From positions 992,001 through 1,056,000 of the forward strand of contig NZ_CP027860.1 of NCBI RefSeq assembly GCF_003015185.1: a stretch of 64,000 bases of DNA. The letters are read 5' to 3'. Source of the stretch: Ahniella affigens. Lineage in GTDB: Bacteria; Pseudomonadota; Gammaproteobacteria; Xanthomonadales; Ahniellaceae. The translations under genes were made by a program, and so were the position numbers. This document shows, one piece after another, positions 8,301-15,989 of this stretch. The notes below the pieces were generated by a model. The model saw only the letters and a program-made list of their open reading frames with translations. It did no database searches and had not been told where the DNA came from. The stretch's first letter is position 1. Every line of letters starts with the position of its first letter.

Positions 8301-8852
8301 ATGTCCCGTCTCAACATCCCGACCACCATTGACACCGCCCCGACCCAGTCCCAGCCGCTGCTGCAAGCCGTGCAAAAGCAGCTCGGCTCGGTGCCGAACC
8401 TGTTTCGCTTGGTGTCCAACAGCCCGGCCGCACTGGAGGGTTACCTTGGCCTCTCGGGCGCACTGGGCAAGGGCAGCCTGAGTGCACCGACCCGCGAGCG
8501 CATTGCGCTGGCCGTGGCCGAGATCAACGGCTGTGCCTACTGTCTGTCGGCGCACACCTATCTGGGCAGAAACCTGGCCAAGCTCGACGATGCTGAAATT
8601 GCTGCCAATCGCAGCGGCAGTTCGAAAGATCCGAAGGCCGCGGCGGCAGTTGCCTTCGCCGCCAAGGTCACTGAGCAGCGCGGCAAGGTCAGTGCCGACG
8701 ATGTCGCTGCGGTCAAAGCGGCCGGTTACGGCGACGCCGAGATCGTCGAGATCGTCCAGCACGTGGCCCTGAACACTTGGACCAATTACATCAACGAAGT
8801 GGCCAAGACCGAGATCGACTTTCCGGTCGTGAGCCTGCGCCAGGCAGCGTGA
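8301..8852 (+). CDS. AhpD-like carboxymuconolactone decarboxylase family protein
   Basis: This 183-residue all-helical protein carries the redox motif in RIALAVAEINGCAYCLSAH. It has the two cysteines spaced CxxC, with the following His and the upstream Glu, as used by alkylhydroperoxidase D-type peroxidases. The N-terminal part LLQAVQKQLGSVPNLFRLVSN is typical of the peroxidase-related subgroup. It probably reduces organic peroxides or acts as a thiol oxidoreductase in the cytoplasm. It is divergent from a LysR regulator and followed by a long perfect hairpin. Confidence 0.88.
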   Translation: MSRLNIPTTIDTAPTQSQPLLQAVQKQLGSVPNLFRLVSNSPAALEGYLGLSGALGKGSLSAPTRERIALAVAEINGCAYCLSAHTYLGRNLAKLDDAEIAANRSGSSKDPKAAAAVAFAAKVTEQRGKVSADDVAAVKAAGYGDAEIVEIVQHVALNTWTNYINEVAKTEIDFPVVSLRQAA

Positions 8853-8880
8853 TCGAAATGGCTGCAAGGATGCAGCCGGC

Positions 8881-8911
8881 GCAGTACGGGCTCGTCCTGA
8901 GCCCGTACTGC
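8881..8911 (+). terminator. Hairpin after the AhpD-like gene
   Basis: A perfect 13-bp stem (GCAGTACGGGCTC and its complement) closes a 5-nt loop (GTCCT), 28 bases after the stop codon. No T-run follows, so it may act as an RNA 3'-end stabiliser or weak terminator rather than an efficient intrinsic terminator. Confidence 0.5.
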
Positions 8912-8955
8912 ATTGAAGAGTGTTGATGACCCTCAACTAGAAACCGGAGCCTCCG

Positions 8956-9420
8956 ATGAGCCGCCCACCCTTACCGCCGTTTGATGCCGAAAGCGCTGCA
9001 CTGAAAGTTCGTATGGCCGAGGACGCGTGGAACAGCCGCGATCCAGACCGCGTCGTGCTGGCCTATAGCGAGGACAGCCGTTGGCGCAATCGCAATGAGT
9101 TCCTGCACGGACGTGCAGCGATTCAGGCATTCCTGATCGGCAAGTGGCAACGCGAACGCGACTATCGCTTGTGCAAGGAATTGTTCGCCTGGCAAGGCAA
9201 TCGGATTGCCGTGCGCTTTGCGTACGAGTGGCAGGATGCCGATGCGCAGTGGTGGCGAAGCTATGGCAACGAGAACTGGGAGTTCGATGCCGAAGGTCTG
9301 ATGCGGGTGCGCCTGGCAAGCATCAATGATCTTCGCATTGCCGAGGCGGATCGCCAGTTTCGGTGGCCCTTGGGCGCACGTCCGGTGGAGGCACCGACGC
9401 TCAGTGCTTTGGGGCTCTGA
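8956..9420 (+). CDS. NTF2-like protein, DUF1348 type
   Basis: This 154-residue protein is Trp-rich and matches the DUF1348 pattern: [21 protein letters not shown], then [35 protein letters not shown] and [13 protein letters not shown]. The fold is the SnoaL/NTF2 cone, used by isomerases, hydratases and binding proteins. No catalytic role is known for this subgroup. It is preceded by a GGAGCC ribosome site and follows the AhpD-like gene in the same direction, so the two may share regulation despite the hairpin between them. Confidence 0.85.
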   Translation: MSRPPLPPFDAESAALKVRMAEDAWNSRDPDRVVLAYSEDSRWRNRNEFLHGRAAIQAFLIGKWQRERDYRLCKELFAWQGNRIAVRFAYEWQDADAQWWRSYGNENWEFDAEGLMRVRLASINDLRIAEADRQFRWPLGARPVEAPTLSALGL

Positions 9421-9505
9421 ACGGGCAATCGAGAACGCGCCAGCGGCGACCTTGTCCGGCGCGCTGACCGTTATCAATCGTCCATCCAAGCAAAGCACTG
9501 GTTGT

Positions 9506-9534
9506 CGTTCCAGCGAAACAGACGGTGTGAAAAC
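9506..9534 (+). repeat. Outer inverted repeat, left arm
   Basis: This arm runs from CGTTCCAGCGAAACAGAC to TGTGAAAAC. It pairs with the right arm at 9943-9971 at 26 of 29 positions. It resembles dispersed repeats of the type with CCAGCGAAA near one end. Confidence 0.7.
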
Positions 9535-9708
9535 GGTTGCGGCTTTCGATGCCAACCGAAGTCGTCACCACGACGACAATCGGGACCCAAGGCAAGCTGG
9601 CCGCTGTGTCGCAAGTATTCTGGATCCCGAGTTTCCAGGCTGTGTGGAAACGTTGGGGTAGGACTAAATTTGGCGTTTCAACATCACGTCAGTGCGACTG
9701 CAAGAACT

Positions 9709-9745
9709 TCAAACCCACCCCGGATCAAGTCCGGGGTGACGAGAG
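9709..9745 (+). repeat. Inner inverted repeat, left arm, with CCCCGGATCAAGTCCGGGG palindrome
   Basis: The arm reads TTCAAACCCA followed by an interrupted palindrome CCCCGGATCAAGTCCGGGG and then TGACGA. The reverse complement of the right arm (about 9826-9865) aligns along roughly 35 bases with one small gap. The palindrome can itself form a short hairpin and looks like a dispersed extragenic element. Confidence 0.7.
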
Positions 9746-9825
9746 GTGGATTGGATTTCCTTGGGAAACCGCCCCTTTCCAGCGTCTGAAGCAATGGTCT
9801 TGCCGCGACGGACATTTTCGCGATT

Positions 9826-9865
9826 CGTCGCCCCGGACTTGATCCGGGGCGGGGTTCAAACTCGC
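9826..9865 (-). repeat. Inner inverted repeat, right arm
   Basis: It contains CCCCGGACTTGATCCGGGG followed by CGGGGTTCAAA, inverted relative to the left arm at 9709-9745. Confidence 0.7.
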
Positions 9866-9942
9866 GGCAAGCTGACCCATCGCTTGCGTTCATCATCGCT
9901 TCCGAACGCGATCGGCTAGGTTGCTTGAACCGGTCCTTCGAT

Positions 9943-9971
9943 GTTTTCACACAGTCTGTTTCGCTGGCATG
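9943..9971 (-). repeat. Outer inverted repeat, right arm
   Basis: The reverse complement matches the left arm at 9506-9534 with three mismatches. The two arms enclose about 410 bp containing the inner inverted pair. Confidence 0.7.
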
Positions 9972-10076
9972 ACGGAAGCTTGGGTGAGCACCCCGGGTCC
10001 GTGGTGCCGATTGGATGCCCGAATCAGTGCGTTCCGTCCGGCCAGAACGCGCTCCTGTAAACGATCGGAGTCGAAC

Positions 10077-10682
10077 ATGACCTCCTATTCCAGCGATATT
10101 GCCTTTACCGAAACCGTTAAAGCCTTGCAAGCCCAAAAGGGCTCGCGTCGCGCCTACGCGGCGATGGAGCGCAATGGCTCCTGGGCGACCACAATCACGC
10201 CCGAACTTGCCGAATTCATTGCCGAGCAGCGGAGCCTGTTTCTCGCGACCGTCAATGCCGAAGGGCAGCCCTACATCCAACACCGTGGCGGTGCGCCGGG
10301 CTTCGTGCGCGTGCTCGATCCAAACACCTTGGCGTTCATCGACTTCAGTGGCAATCGGCAATACATCAGCAGCGGCAATCTGCAAGAAAACCCAAAGGCA
10401 CATCTGTTCCTGATTGATTACCGACGCCGCAAACGCGTCAAGATTTGGGGTGAGGCTGCGATGCAGCCGTTTGACCCTGAGTGGGCGGAGCGCCTCCAAC
10501 CCATCGATGATTCCGGTCGGCCCGAGCAGATTCTGATCTTCAAGGTGCATGCCTGGGACGCGAACTGCCCGCAGCATATTCCGGTGCGATTTGATGCTGA
10601 AGACGTGCTGGCGGCGCTTCAGGAAAAGGATCGGCGCATTGCTGAGTTGGAGGCGAAGTTGGCCAGCCTGGATCGGAGCTGA
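10077..10682 (+). CDS. Pyridoxamine 5'-phosphate oxidase-like FMN-binding split-barrel protein
   Basis: This protein of about 201 residues has the split-barrel pattern AEFIAEQRSLFLATVNAEG, then PYIQHRGGAPGFVRVLDPN, LAFIDFSGNRQYISSGNLQ and NPKAHLFLIDYRRRKRVKIWG. That order is typical of the PNPOx-like group annotated as flavin-nucleotide-binding. The C-terminus (about 170-201) is a charged coiled coil. I choose the ATG at 10077 because a GGAG site lies six bases upstream; a longer in-frame extension runs through the repeat region and has no homology-like character. The substrate is unknown. Two NTF2-like genes flank it. Confidence 0.85.
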   Translation: MTSYSSDIAFTETVKALQAQKGSRRAYAAMERNGSWATTITPELAEFIAEQRSLFLATVNAEGQPYIQHRGGAPGFVRVLDPNTLAFIDFSGNRQYISSGNLQENPKAHLFLIDYRRRKRVKIWGEAAMQPFDPEWAERLQPIDDSGRPEQILIFKVHAWDANCPQHIPVRFDAEDVLAALQEKDRRIAELEAKLASLDRS

Positions 10683-10804
10683 CGTGACTCGTACGCAGTC
10701 GCGGCTTGTGCAGACCAATCGATTGGGCCAGATCAACTGTGCGGCTGGGTGCGTTTGGTCAGGTCAGGTATGTCGAATGCGATGGCTCGCTTCATCACAA
10801 GTAG

Positions 10805-10830
10805 CCCGCCCCCGCGATCGCGGGGGCGGG
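10805..10830. repeat. 26-bp perfect palindrome, CCCCCGCGATCGCGGGGG core
   Basis: The sequence is a perfect palindrome centred on GCGATCGC. The same 18-base core recurs at 62797-62818 with different outer bases, so this is a dispersed family. A CCCTCTCC-type foldback adjoins it. Confidence 0.8.
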
Positions 10831-10837
10831 AGCGCTC

Positions 10838-10875
10838 CCTCTCCCTCGCGAGTGGGAGCGGGCTGGGGAGAGGGT
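10838..10875. repeat. CCCTCTCC / GGAGAGGG foldback element
   Basis: CCCTCTCC at the left pairs with GGAGAGGG at the right, with an inner CTCCCTCGCGAGTGGGAG near-palindrome. From general knowledge, similar elements are widespread in extragenic DNA of Pseudomonas and Xanthomonadales-type genomes. Confidence 0.6.
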
Positions 10876-11066
10876 TACTTGCGACAACGGTAGGTCGTGA
10901 CGATTTCGCGGCGTCGGCAATGATTTGACGCGCGACTCAGCTCATTTGACCAGCGACCCGCATTGCCCGATCCAGAGCCATCGCGACATGACGAGCTGGC
11001 TGGATTACCACTGCCCGGCCCGACATACTCCAGGCATGATTGACCAGTCCGAATTCGGGAGGCGGT

Positions 11067-11552
11067 ATGTCGACAGAGAAGATCGAACAGTTCTATCAGG
11101 CGTTCGCCAGACTGGATGGCGAGGCCATGACCGCGTTCTACGCACCTGATGCGTGGTTTGAGGACGAAGCGTTCAGCTTGCGCGGCCGCGTTGAAGTTGG
11201 TGGCATGTGGCAGATGCTTTGCGCAGCAGTCAAGGCCAAGGGAAAGGATGTGTGGAAGCTCGACTATTCCGGCATTCGGAGTGAGCACGGCAAGGTGCTC
11301 GCGCATTGGGAACCTGTCTACCGTTTCAGCGCTACCGGTCGCATGGTGCACAACATCATCGATGCAGAGTTCGAGTTTCGTGACGGTCTAATCGTTGGTC
11401 ACCGCGACCGGTTCGACTTCAACCGCTGGGCCAAGCAGGCGCTTGGGCCGATGCCCGTGCTGCTGCTCGGCTGGACGCCGCTGCTGCGGAACAAGGTGCG
11501 GAACACGGCGCGCGCGAATCTCAACAAGTTCCTGGCGCAGCAACCATCTTGA
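11067..11552 (+). CDS. SnoaL/NTF2-like protein
   Basis: This protein of about 161 residues has an NTF2-like start (TEKIEQFYQAFARLDGEAMTA, followed by the FYAPDAWFEDEAF hairpin) and the later YRFSATGRMVHNIIDAEFEFRDGLI and RDRFDFNRWAKQALG segments common in SnoaL-like domains. The function is unknown. The ATG at 11067 is preferred over an upstream TTG because GGGAGG sits five to eight bases before it. A strong 11-bp hairpin follows the stop and separates it from the convergent DHH gene. Confidence 0.85.
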   Translation: MSTEKIEQFYQAFARLDGEAMTAFYAPDAWFEDEAFSLRGRVEVGGMWQMLCAAVKAKGKDVWKLDYSGIRSEHGKVLAHWEPVYRFSATGRMVHNIIDAEFEFRDGLIVGHRDRFDFNRWAKQALGPMPVLLLGWTPLLRNKVRNTARANLNKFLAQQPS

Positions 11553-11567
11553 TCGGGCAGCGTGGCA

Positions 11568-11592
11568 CCGAATGTCCGAACCGGACATTCGG
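11568..11592. terminator. Bidirectional hairpin between convergent genes
   Basis: An 11-bp perfect stem (CCGAATGTCCG and its complement) with a 3-nt loop lies between the stops of the NTF2-like gene (+) and the DHH gene (-). It has no T-tract on either side. Its position fits a shared terminator. Confidence 0.55.
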
Positions 11593-11613
11593 GCACGGTT
11601 GCGCGAACCAGAA

Positions 11614-12564
11614 TCAGCCTTCGGCGGTAATCGCCGCGATCAGGTCTACCTTGATCTGATCGGCATCGTCATTGGCCACTTGGCAAGTACCGGCCGCAGC
11701 ATGACCACCGCCGCGATATTTGAGGCAAAGCTCGCCGACATTGGTCTTCGAGCTGCGATCAGTGATTGACTTGCCAATCGCGAACACGGTGTTTGACTGC
11801 TTGACGCCCCACATCACATGCATGCTGATGTTGCACTGGGGAAACAATGCATAGATCAAGAACCGGTTTGTCGCAAAGATGATGTCCTCGTCCCGGAGAT
11901 CGAGCACGACCAGATTGCCATGCACGTTCGCACATCGCTTGATCTGGGCTTCGGCCAATGGTCGATGGTGCGCATACAGCTCACTGCGCTCCAAGACGTC
12001 TGGAAGACTGAGAATCTGCTCGATGCTGTGATCCCGGCAGTATTCGATCAACTGCATCATCAATTGATAATTGGACACGCGGAAGTTCTTGAACCGACCG
12101 AGCCCGGTGCGCGCATCCATCAGGAAGTTCAGGAGCACCCAGCCCTTGGCATCCAGAATCTCATCAATGTTGTACTGCGCCGAGTCGGCCCGATCCACTT
12201 CGTCCATCATGGTTTCGGACACGCGCGGGAACGCGGCCTTGCCACCGAAGTGGTTGTAGACAATTCGGGCCGCTGACGGCGAATGTGGATCGATGATGTG
12301 ATTGGCGCGGCGCGTATCGAGCCGGCTGGTTTCGCTCAGATGATGATCAAACGCCAAATGGCAGCCTTCGACATAAGGCAGATTGGTGATGATGTCGCGC
12401 CCGGTGATCGGAATGCGCTGATCCTGCATGTCCTTCGGGTGCACGAAATCGATCTCGTCGATCAGGTCGAGCTCTTTCAAGAGCACGGCACAGACCAGAC
12501 CATCGAAGTCGCTGCGGGTAACCAATCGGTACTTCTTCTTATCGTTCATGCATGCCGGCCCCAT
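11614..12564 (-). CDS. DHH-family phosphoesterase
   Basis: This 316-residue protein has the DHH signatures in order: SDFDGLVCA (motif I), FDHHLSE (the DHH itself, about residue 73-75), and the C-terminal DHHA1-type glycine-rich GGGHAAAGTC. The family includes exopolyphosphatases, oligoribonuclease NrnA and cyclic-dinucleotide phosphodiesterases. The short spacing and VRPHSPSAARIVYNHF-like middle do not settle the substrate. A second in-frame ATG five codons in (MNDKKKYRL) is an equally good start. It is convergent with the NTF2-like gene. Confidence 0.85.
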   Translation of the reverse strand: MGPACMNDKKKYRLVTRSDFDGLVCAVLLKELDLIDEIDFVHPKDMQDQRIPITGRDIITNLPYVEGCHLAFDHHLSETSRLDTRRANHIIDPHSPSAARIVYNHFGGKAAFPRVSETMMDEVDRADSAQYNIDEILDAKGWVLLNFLMDARTGLGRFKNFRVSNYQLMMQLIEYCRDHSIEQILSLPDVLERSELYAHHRPLAEAQIKRCANVHGNLVVLDLRDEDIIFATNRFLIYALFPQCNISMHVMWGVKQSNTVFAIGKSITDRSSKTNVGELCLKYRGGGHAAAGTCQVANDDADQIKVDLIAAITAEG

Positions 12565-12835
12565 TCCATCACCCCGAGTCTAACCCGCGGTTTTCCTTGG
12601 CTGCAATGGAGCCCAGAAAGGGGCGATTGGCGGGCAGACGCCAGTACTAGAGCGCACTGTCACCCGATGATGGCGGGGGAATTATCAATATTAATCAAAA
12701 GGATAGGGGCAATGTTCAGCGCTGGTCAGGTGTGCTTTAAAGGCTTGTAACCCGTTTGCGCGTGCTCCCGGTGCCCCTGTTCGACGTGACCGTAGATCGG
12801 CTATTTTGCGTGCTTTATCGCTTCCGGCGTGCCTC
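12565..12835. other. 271-bp divergent spacer, nothing specific seen
   Basis: The spacer lies between the divergent DHH and Nudix genes. It contains an AT-rich patch (TTATCAATATTAATC, near 12681) followed by GGATAGGGGC. This is the most promoter-like stretch, but I cannot place a convincing -35/-10 pair. Confidence 0.4.
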
Positions 12836-13324
12836 ATGCCTTATACCCCGATCGTTGCCACCCTGGGTTACGTCCTCACCCCAGATCGAAAGCGTGTGCT
12901 GTTGGTCCACCGCAATGCCCGCGCGCACGATGAGCATCTGGGCAAATACAACGGCTTGGGTGGCAAGTTGGAACCACTCGAAGACGTGGTTGCCGGCATG
13001 CGCCGGGAGATTTGGGAGGAAGCGCAGTTGCAGTGCACGGCGATGAGTCTGCGCGGCACCATTTCCTGGCCCGGCTTTGGCAAGAATGGCGAGGACTGGC
13101 TTGGCTTTGTGTTTCTGATCACCGAGTTTGTTGGTGAGGCCCCTACGCGCAACGAGGAAGGCGATCTGGAATGGCAGCCGATTGAGGGCATCCTCGATTT
13201 GCCCATGTGGGAAGGCGATCGCTACTTCCTGCCGCTGGTGTTCGACCAGGACCCGCGTGCGTTCCATGGCGTCATGCCCTACGCCAACGGCAAGCCGACC
13301 GGCTGGTCTTACAGCCGGATCTGA
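12836..13324 (+). CDS. Nudix hydrolase, MutT/8-oxo-dGTPase-like
   Basis: This 162-residue protein contains a complete Nudix box: GGKLEPLEDVV, then AGMRREIWEEAQL (REUxEE core). The flanks ATLGYVLTPDRKRVLLVHRN and KYNGLGGKLEP resemble the MTH1/MutT-like group that removes oxidised dGTP, and the late YFLPLVFDQDPRAFHG text is also seen in that group. I choose the ATG at 12836; upstream non-ATG starts add only a short hydrophobic run without conservation. It converges on the ion-channel gene with 21 bp between them. Confidence 0.9.
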   Translation: MPYTPIVATLGYVLTPDRKRVLLVHRNARAHDEHLGKYNGLGGKLEPLEDVVAGMRREIWEEAQLQCTAMSLRGTISWPGFGKNGEDWLGFVFLITEFVGEAPTRNEEGDLEWQPIEGILDLPMWEGDRYFLPLVFDQDPRAFHGVMPYANGKPTGWSYSRI

Positions 13325-13345
13325 CTTAAAGACCGGCCGTGTCGC

Positions 13346-15256
13346 TCAGTCTTCCGCGAGCACCACAATACGGTCTTCGGCGGCAAATGTGATCTTGTCC
13401 GACTTCTTCGGATTCACCTTCACGCCGTAGCCCTGATCCTTGTCGTTCGAATGGCGCACGATGCGATAGCCGATTGCGGTTTCGCCGCGTTCGGCGGCGC
13501 TTTCCAGCACCGTGTAGAAATCGACGGGCACACCCGTGGCGACATAGTCTGCGATCGAGCGGACGTAGATCTCAGAACCCTCAGCCGAAAACAGAATCTT
13601 GAACACCTTTTCCAGATCCTTGTTCTCGGAGAGCTGCGCGAGCATCAGGCTGACGAGTTTGTCGCTGACGATAAAGTCATCGGCCTTGGCGACTTGCGCC
13701 AACGCGCGATTCCGAAGGTCCATCATTTCGCTGACGATGCTCATATCCACGTTCTTCTGATCGGCAATCGCGCGGAGATGCAACAAGGTGATCAATGTCT
13801 GCGCATCTGCTTCCTGAATTGGCAGATGCGAGTAGCTCATCAGAATGATGTGATCAAACGTCTCGGGGTTCAGCGCTTCGAGCACTGCCCGATTGGTGAT
13901 GTCGTTGTCGGAGAAACGCACCTTCATCTTGCCGAGCGACTGGGTCAGCGTAAACAGCTGGTCGCGCGCGCCATCGCGCTGGCACACGGCAATCAGCTCA
14001 GAACCCGGCGCCACATAGTTGTCCAGTTCCCGAACAATCGCCAGGGCTTTTTCGTTCCAGCCCAGGATCAGTGTGCGCTCGGGCTTGGTCTCGGGCTTCT
14101 TGCCCTTGCGCATCGCGGCAATGTCGGCTGCTGGTGACTTGCCTGAGTTGACGACCACCGTATCGTCGTCCTCGCTGATCGCGATGACCTGGTCGTCAGC
14201 ACGCATGCGAGTGTCCATCGGTGGATTGATCAATACCTCGCCATCGGCACGCATCAGCCCGATCACGGCGGATTCTTCGAAACTGGCCAGCGTCTCTCGG
14301 TAGGTCTTGCCATCGAGTTCGGGCAAGTTCTGAAAGTAGATTTCGGCGCCATCAAAATCGAGCAGTTCGGTGTACACCACGCTGAGGCCAGACTGTCGGC
14401 AAGTTTGGGCGGTGACCCGTGCGATCAGGTCTTCGCCCTGCACAAAGATGGCTTCCTGCCCGCCTACCAAGCGCGCAGCTTCCATGTTGCGTTCTTCACG
14501 GATTTCGGCGACGACGTGATAGGGCTCGGGTTTGCGATTCGGATTATTGGTGATCGCCAATACCGACTTGATGACATGGATATCCGGATTGTCGGCCTCT
14601 GGCGCCAGCACGACGATCGATCGGGCGCTGTGTGGATCAACCACTTCCAGATCGTCAAGATCGAGCGGATTGCCGCTCCGGCAAATCACGACAGTGCGGC
14701 CGGTGGACTCGAACTTGGCGCGGATATCGTCTTCCATTTCGACCTTGTCGCGGTCGGCCAGAATGACAATGCGCGGCTTCTTCTGATTGCTGTTCGCGAT
14801 GATCAACTCACCGATGATCGAGTAGATTTTGCTCGACCAGCCGAGGATCAAGGTGTAGTCGTGTTCCAAAACACGCGAGCGGCCTTTGCGCAGCTCATCG
14901 AGCTTTGCTTCCATGCCGGACGTGATGGTACCGATCAGAATACTGACGAGGAAGATGCCAACCAGCGTGACCACGAACATCAGGATGCGTAAAGGCCAGC
15001 CGGCATCACCAGCCAGATTGCCAGAGTCCAGCGCGTGCATCAGGCCTTGCCAGGCACCCTCGATCAATGAATAGCTCGATGCGGGGTCGTCCGGATTTTG
15101 CCGGATGCCGAAAATGCTGAGGGTCAGCGCCGCAATGACCACGATCACGGTCGATGCAAGTGCCAGCCAGCCAATAATGGCGATGGTGCCTTTCGACAAC
15201 GTATTCTCAAAGCGATAGCGCAGTTGATCACGCCAAGTGACCGGATGTTTCGGCAT
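13346..15256 (-). CDS. CASTOR/POLLUX-type ion channel with two RCK-like domains
   Basis: This 636-residue membrane protein has a transmembrane segment near residues 23-50 and a second at about 88-112. Between them lies a pore-loop-like segment (SLIEGAWQGLMHALDSGN). Two cytosolic Rossmann-type regulatory domains follow, one starting near LEHDYTLILGWSSK and one near ERTLILGWNEKALAIVREL, with long RCK-like C-terminal parts. This layout matches the CASTOR/POLLUX/SYM8 family and its bacterial relatives, proposed to conduct cations under nucleotide or Ca2+ control. The ion here is unknown. No partner gene is apparent. Confidence 0.88.
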   Translation of the reverse strand: MPKHPVTWRDQLRYRFENTLSKGTIAIIGWLALASTVIVVIAALTLSIFGIRQNPDDPASSYSLIEGAWQGLMHALDSGNLAGDAGWPLRILMFVVTLVGIFLVSILIGTITSGMEAKLDELRKGRSRVLEHDYTLILGWSSKIYSIIGELIIANSNQKKPRIVILADRDKVEMEDDIRAKFESTGRTVVICRSGNPLDLDDLEVVDPHSARSIVVLAPEADNPDIHVIKSVLAITNNPNRKPEPYHVVAEIREERNMEAARLVGGQEAIFVQGEDLIARVTAQTCRQSGLSVVYTELLDFDGAEIYFQNLPELDGKTYRETLASFEESAVIGLMRADGEVLINPPMDTRMRADDQVIAISEDDDTVVVNSGKSPAADIAAMRKGKKPETKPERTLILGWNEKALAIVRELDNYVAPGSELIAVCQRDGARDQLFTLTQSLGKMKVRFSDNDITNRAVLEALNPETFDHIILMSYSHLPIQEADAQTLITLLHLRAIADQKNVDMSIVSEMMDLRNRALAQVAKADDFIVSDKLVSLMLAQLSENKDLEKVFKILFSAEGSEIYVRSIADYVATGVPVDFYTVLESAAERGETAIGYRIVRHSNDKDQGYGVKVNPKKSDKITFAAEDRIVVLAED

Positions 15257-15362
15257 GGTGCAGCCCCGTCAAAGTATCCAGCTGATGCTAACGAGTCGTA
15301 CGTGGCCTTCGCAATGCCTTCACGTTGTGGCTGCGAGCCGAGCTGCGCGGATAATGTCCCAT

Positions 15363-15989
15363 TTATTTGGTGGTCGGTGTGCCCGGGCCGCGACGCAGCC
15401 AGGGCCACCAGAGCAGCGCACCAAGGCCGGCCAGCGCCATGTCCTTGTGGGCGTCCCACCAATCACCCTGCTGGCCGTTGTAAGCCTCCGCGTCTGCGGG
15501 ATCGAGCAGGACGGCGACGAGCCACTCCAGCCATTCATACGCGAGGCTGCTCATCAAGATCAGCGCGAAGGCCCGCCAGAACGGGGCGCTCGGTTTCACC
15601 ACGGAGTATGCGCGCGCCCGCTCGACCAGACCCGGTGTCAAACACAGGCCATACAGCAGATGCACCAGTCGATCGAAATGATTGCGCTGCCAGCCGAACA
15701 GCTCGGCAGTATTGGTGTTCAGGACGGCCATGAGCCAAGCGTCATACGGCACGTTGGAGTAAAGCCAGCGCGACGCGAGGCAATGCACCATGATGAACAC
15801 GGCGAACAAGGCAAATGCACGCAGGCTTAGTTGCCGCGTTTGAATCAGCCAAATCATCAGGCCCAGGGCCACCACAGTTAGTGAGCTGTGTAGCGCCTGC
15901 TCAAATGGCCAGATTGGCGCGAGCCAACTGAGTCCAAACGCCAGCAACGTGAGCGTAAACCACGTCCATTGGGCGGAACGCAGCGTCAT
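15363..15989 (-). CDS. YjdF-like (DUF2238) inner-membrane protein
   Basis: This 208-residue protein has five to six hydrophobic segments and the DUF2238 hallmarks RNHFDRLVHLLYGLCL and the C-terminal AYNGQQGDWWDAHKDMALAGLGA. The function is not known for the family. The ATG overlaps the stop of mgtE (15986-15989), so the pair is co-translated and may be functionally linked to magnesium transport. Confidence 0.88.
   Translation of the reverse strand: MTLRSAQWTWFTLTLLAFGLSWLAPIWPFEQALHSSLTVVALGLMIWLIQTRQLSLRAFALFAVFIMVHCLASRWLYSNVPYDAWLMAVLNTNTAELFGWQRNHFDRLVHLLYGLCLTPGLVERARAYSVVKPSAPFWRAFALILMSSLAYEWLEWLVAVLLDPADAEAYNGQQGDWWDAHKDMALAGLGALLWWPWLRRGPGTPTTK

Larger units (their letters stand above)
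9421..10076. other. 656-bp non-coding region with nested inverted repeats
   Basis: I see no credible gene here. The region is built from two nested pairs of inverted repeats (listed separately): an outer 29-bp pair at 9506-9534 and 9943-9971, and an inner pair around CCGGATCAAGTCCGG at about 9709-9745 and 9826-9865. The sequence between the inner arms has no coding character. The short distance from the outer right arm to the next start (10077) leaves room for a promoter. Confidence 0.6.
10683..11066. other. 384-bp intergenic region with palindromic dispersed elements
   Basis: No gene is supported here. The region holds the 26-bp perfect palindrome at 10805-10830 and, just after it, a CCCTCTCC ... 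GGAGAGGG foldback at about 10838-10875. Both look like dispersed extragenic elements. The last 190 bases show nothing clear apart from the GGGAGG ribosome site used by the next gene. Confidence 0.6.

Noticed and set aside
9684-10736. 350-codon minus-strand frame over the repeats and split-barrel gene
   Set aside because: Antisense to the FMN split-barrel gene and running through extragenic repeats; no domain text.
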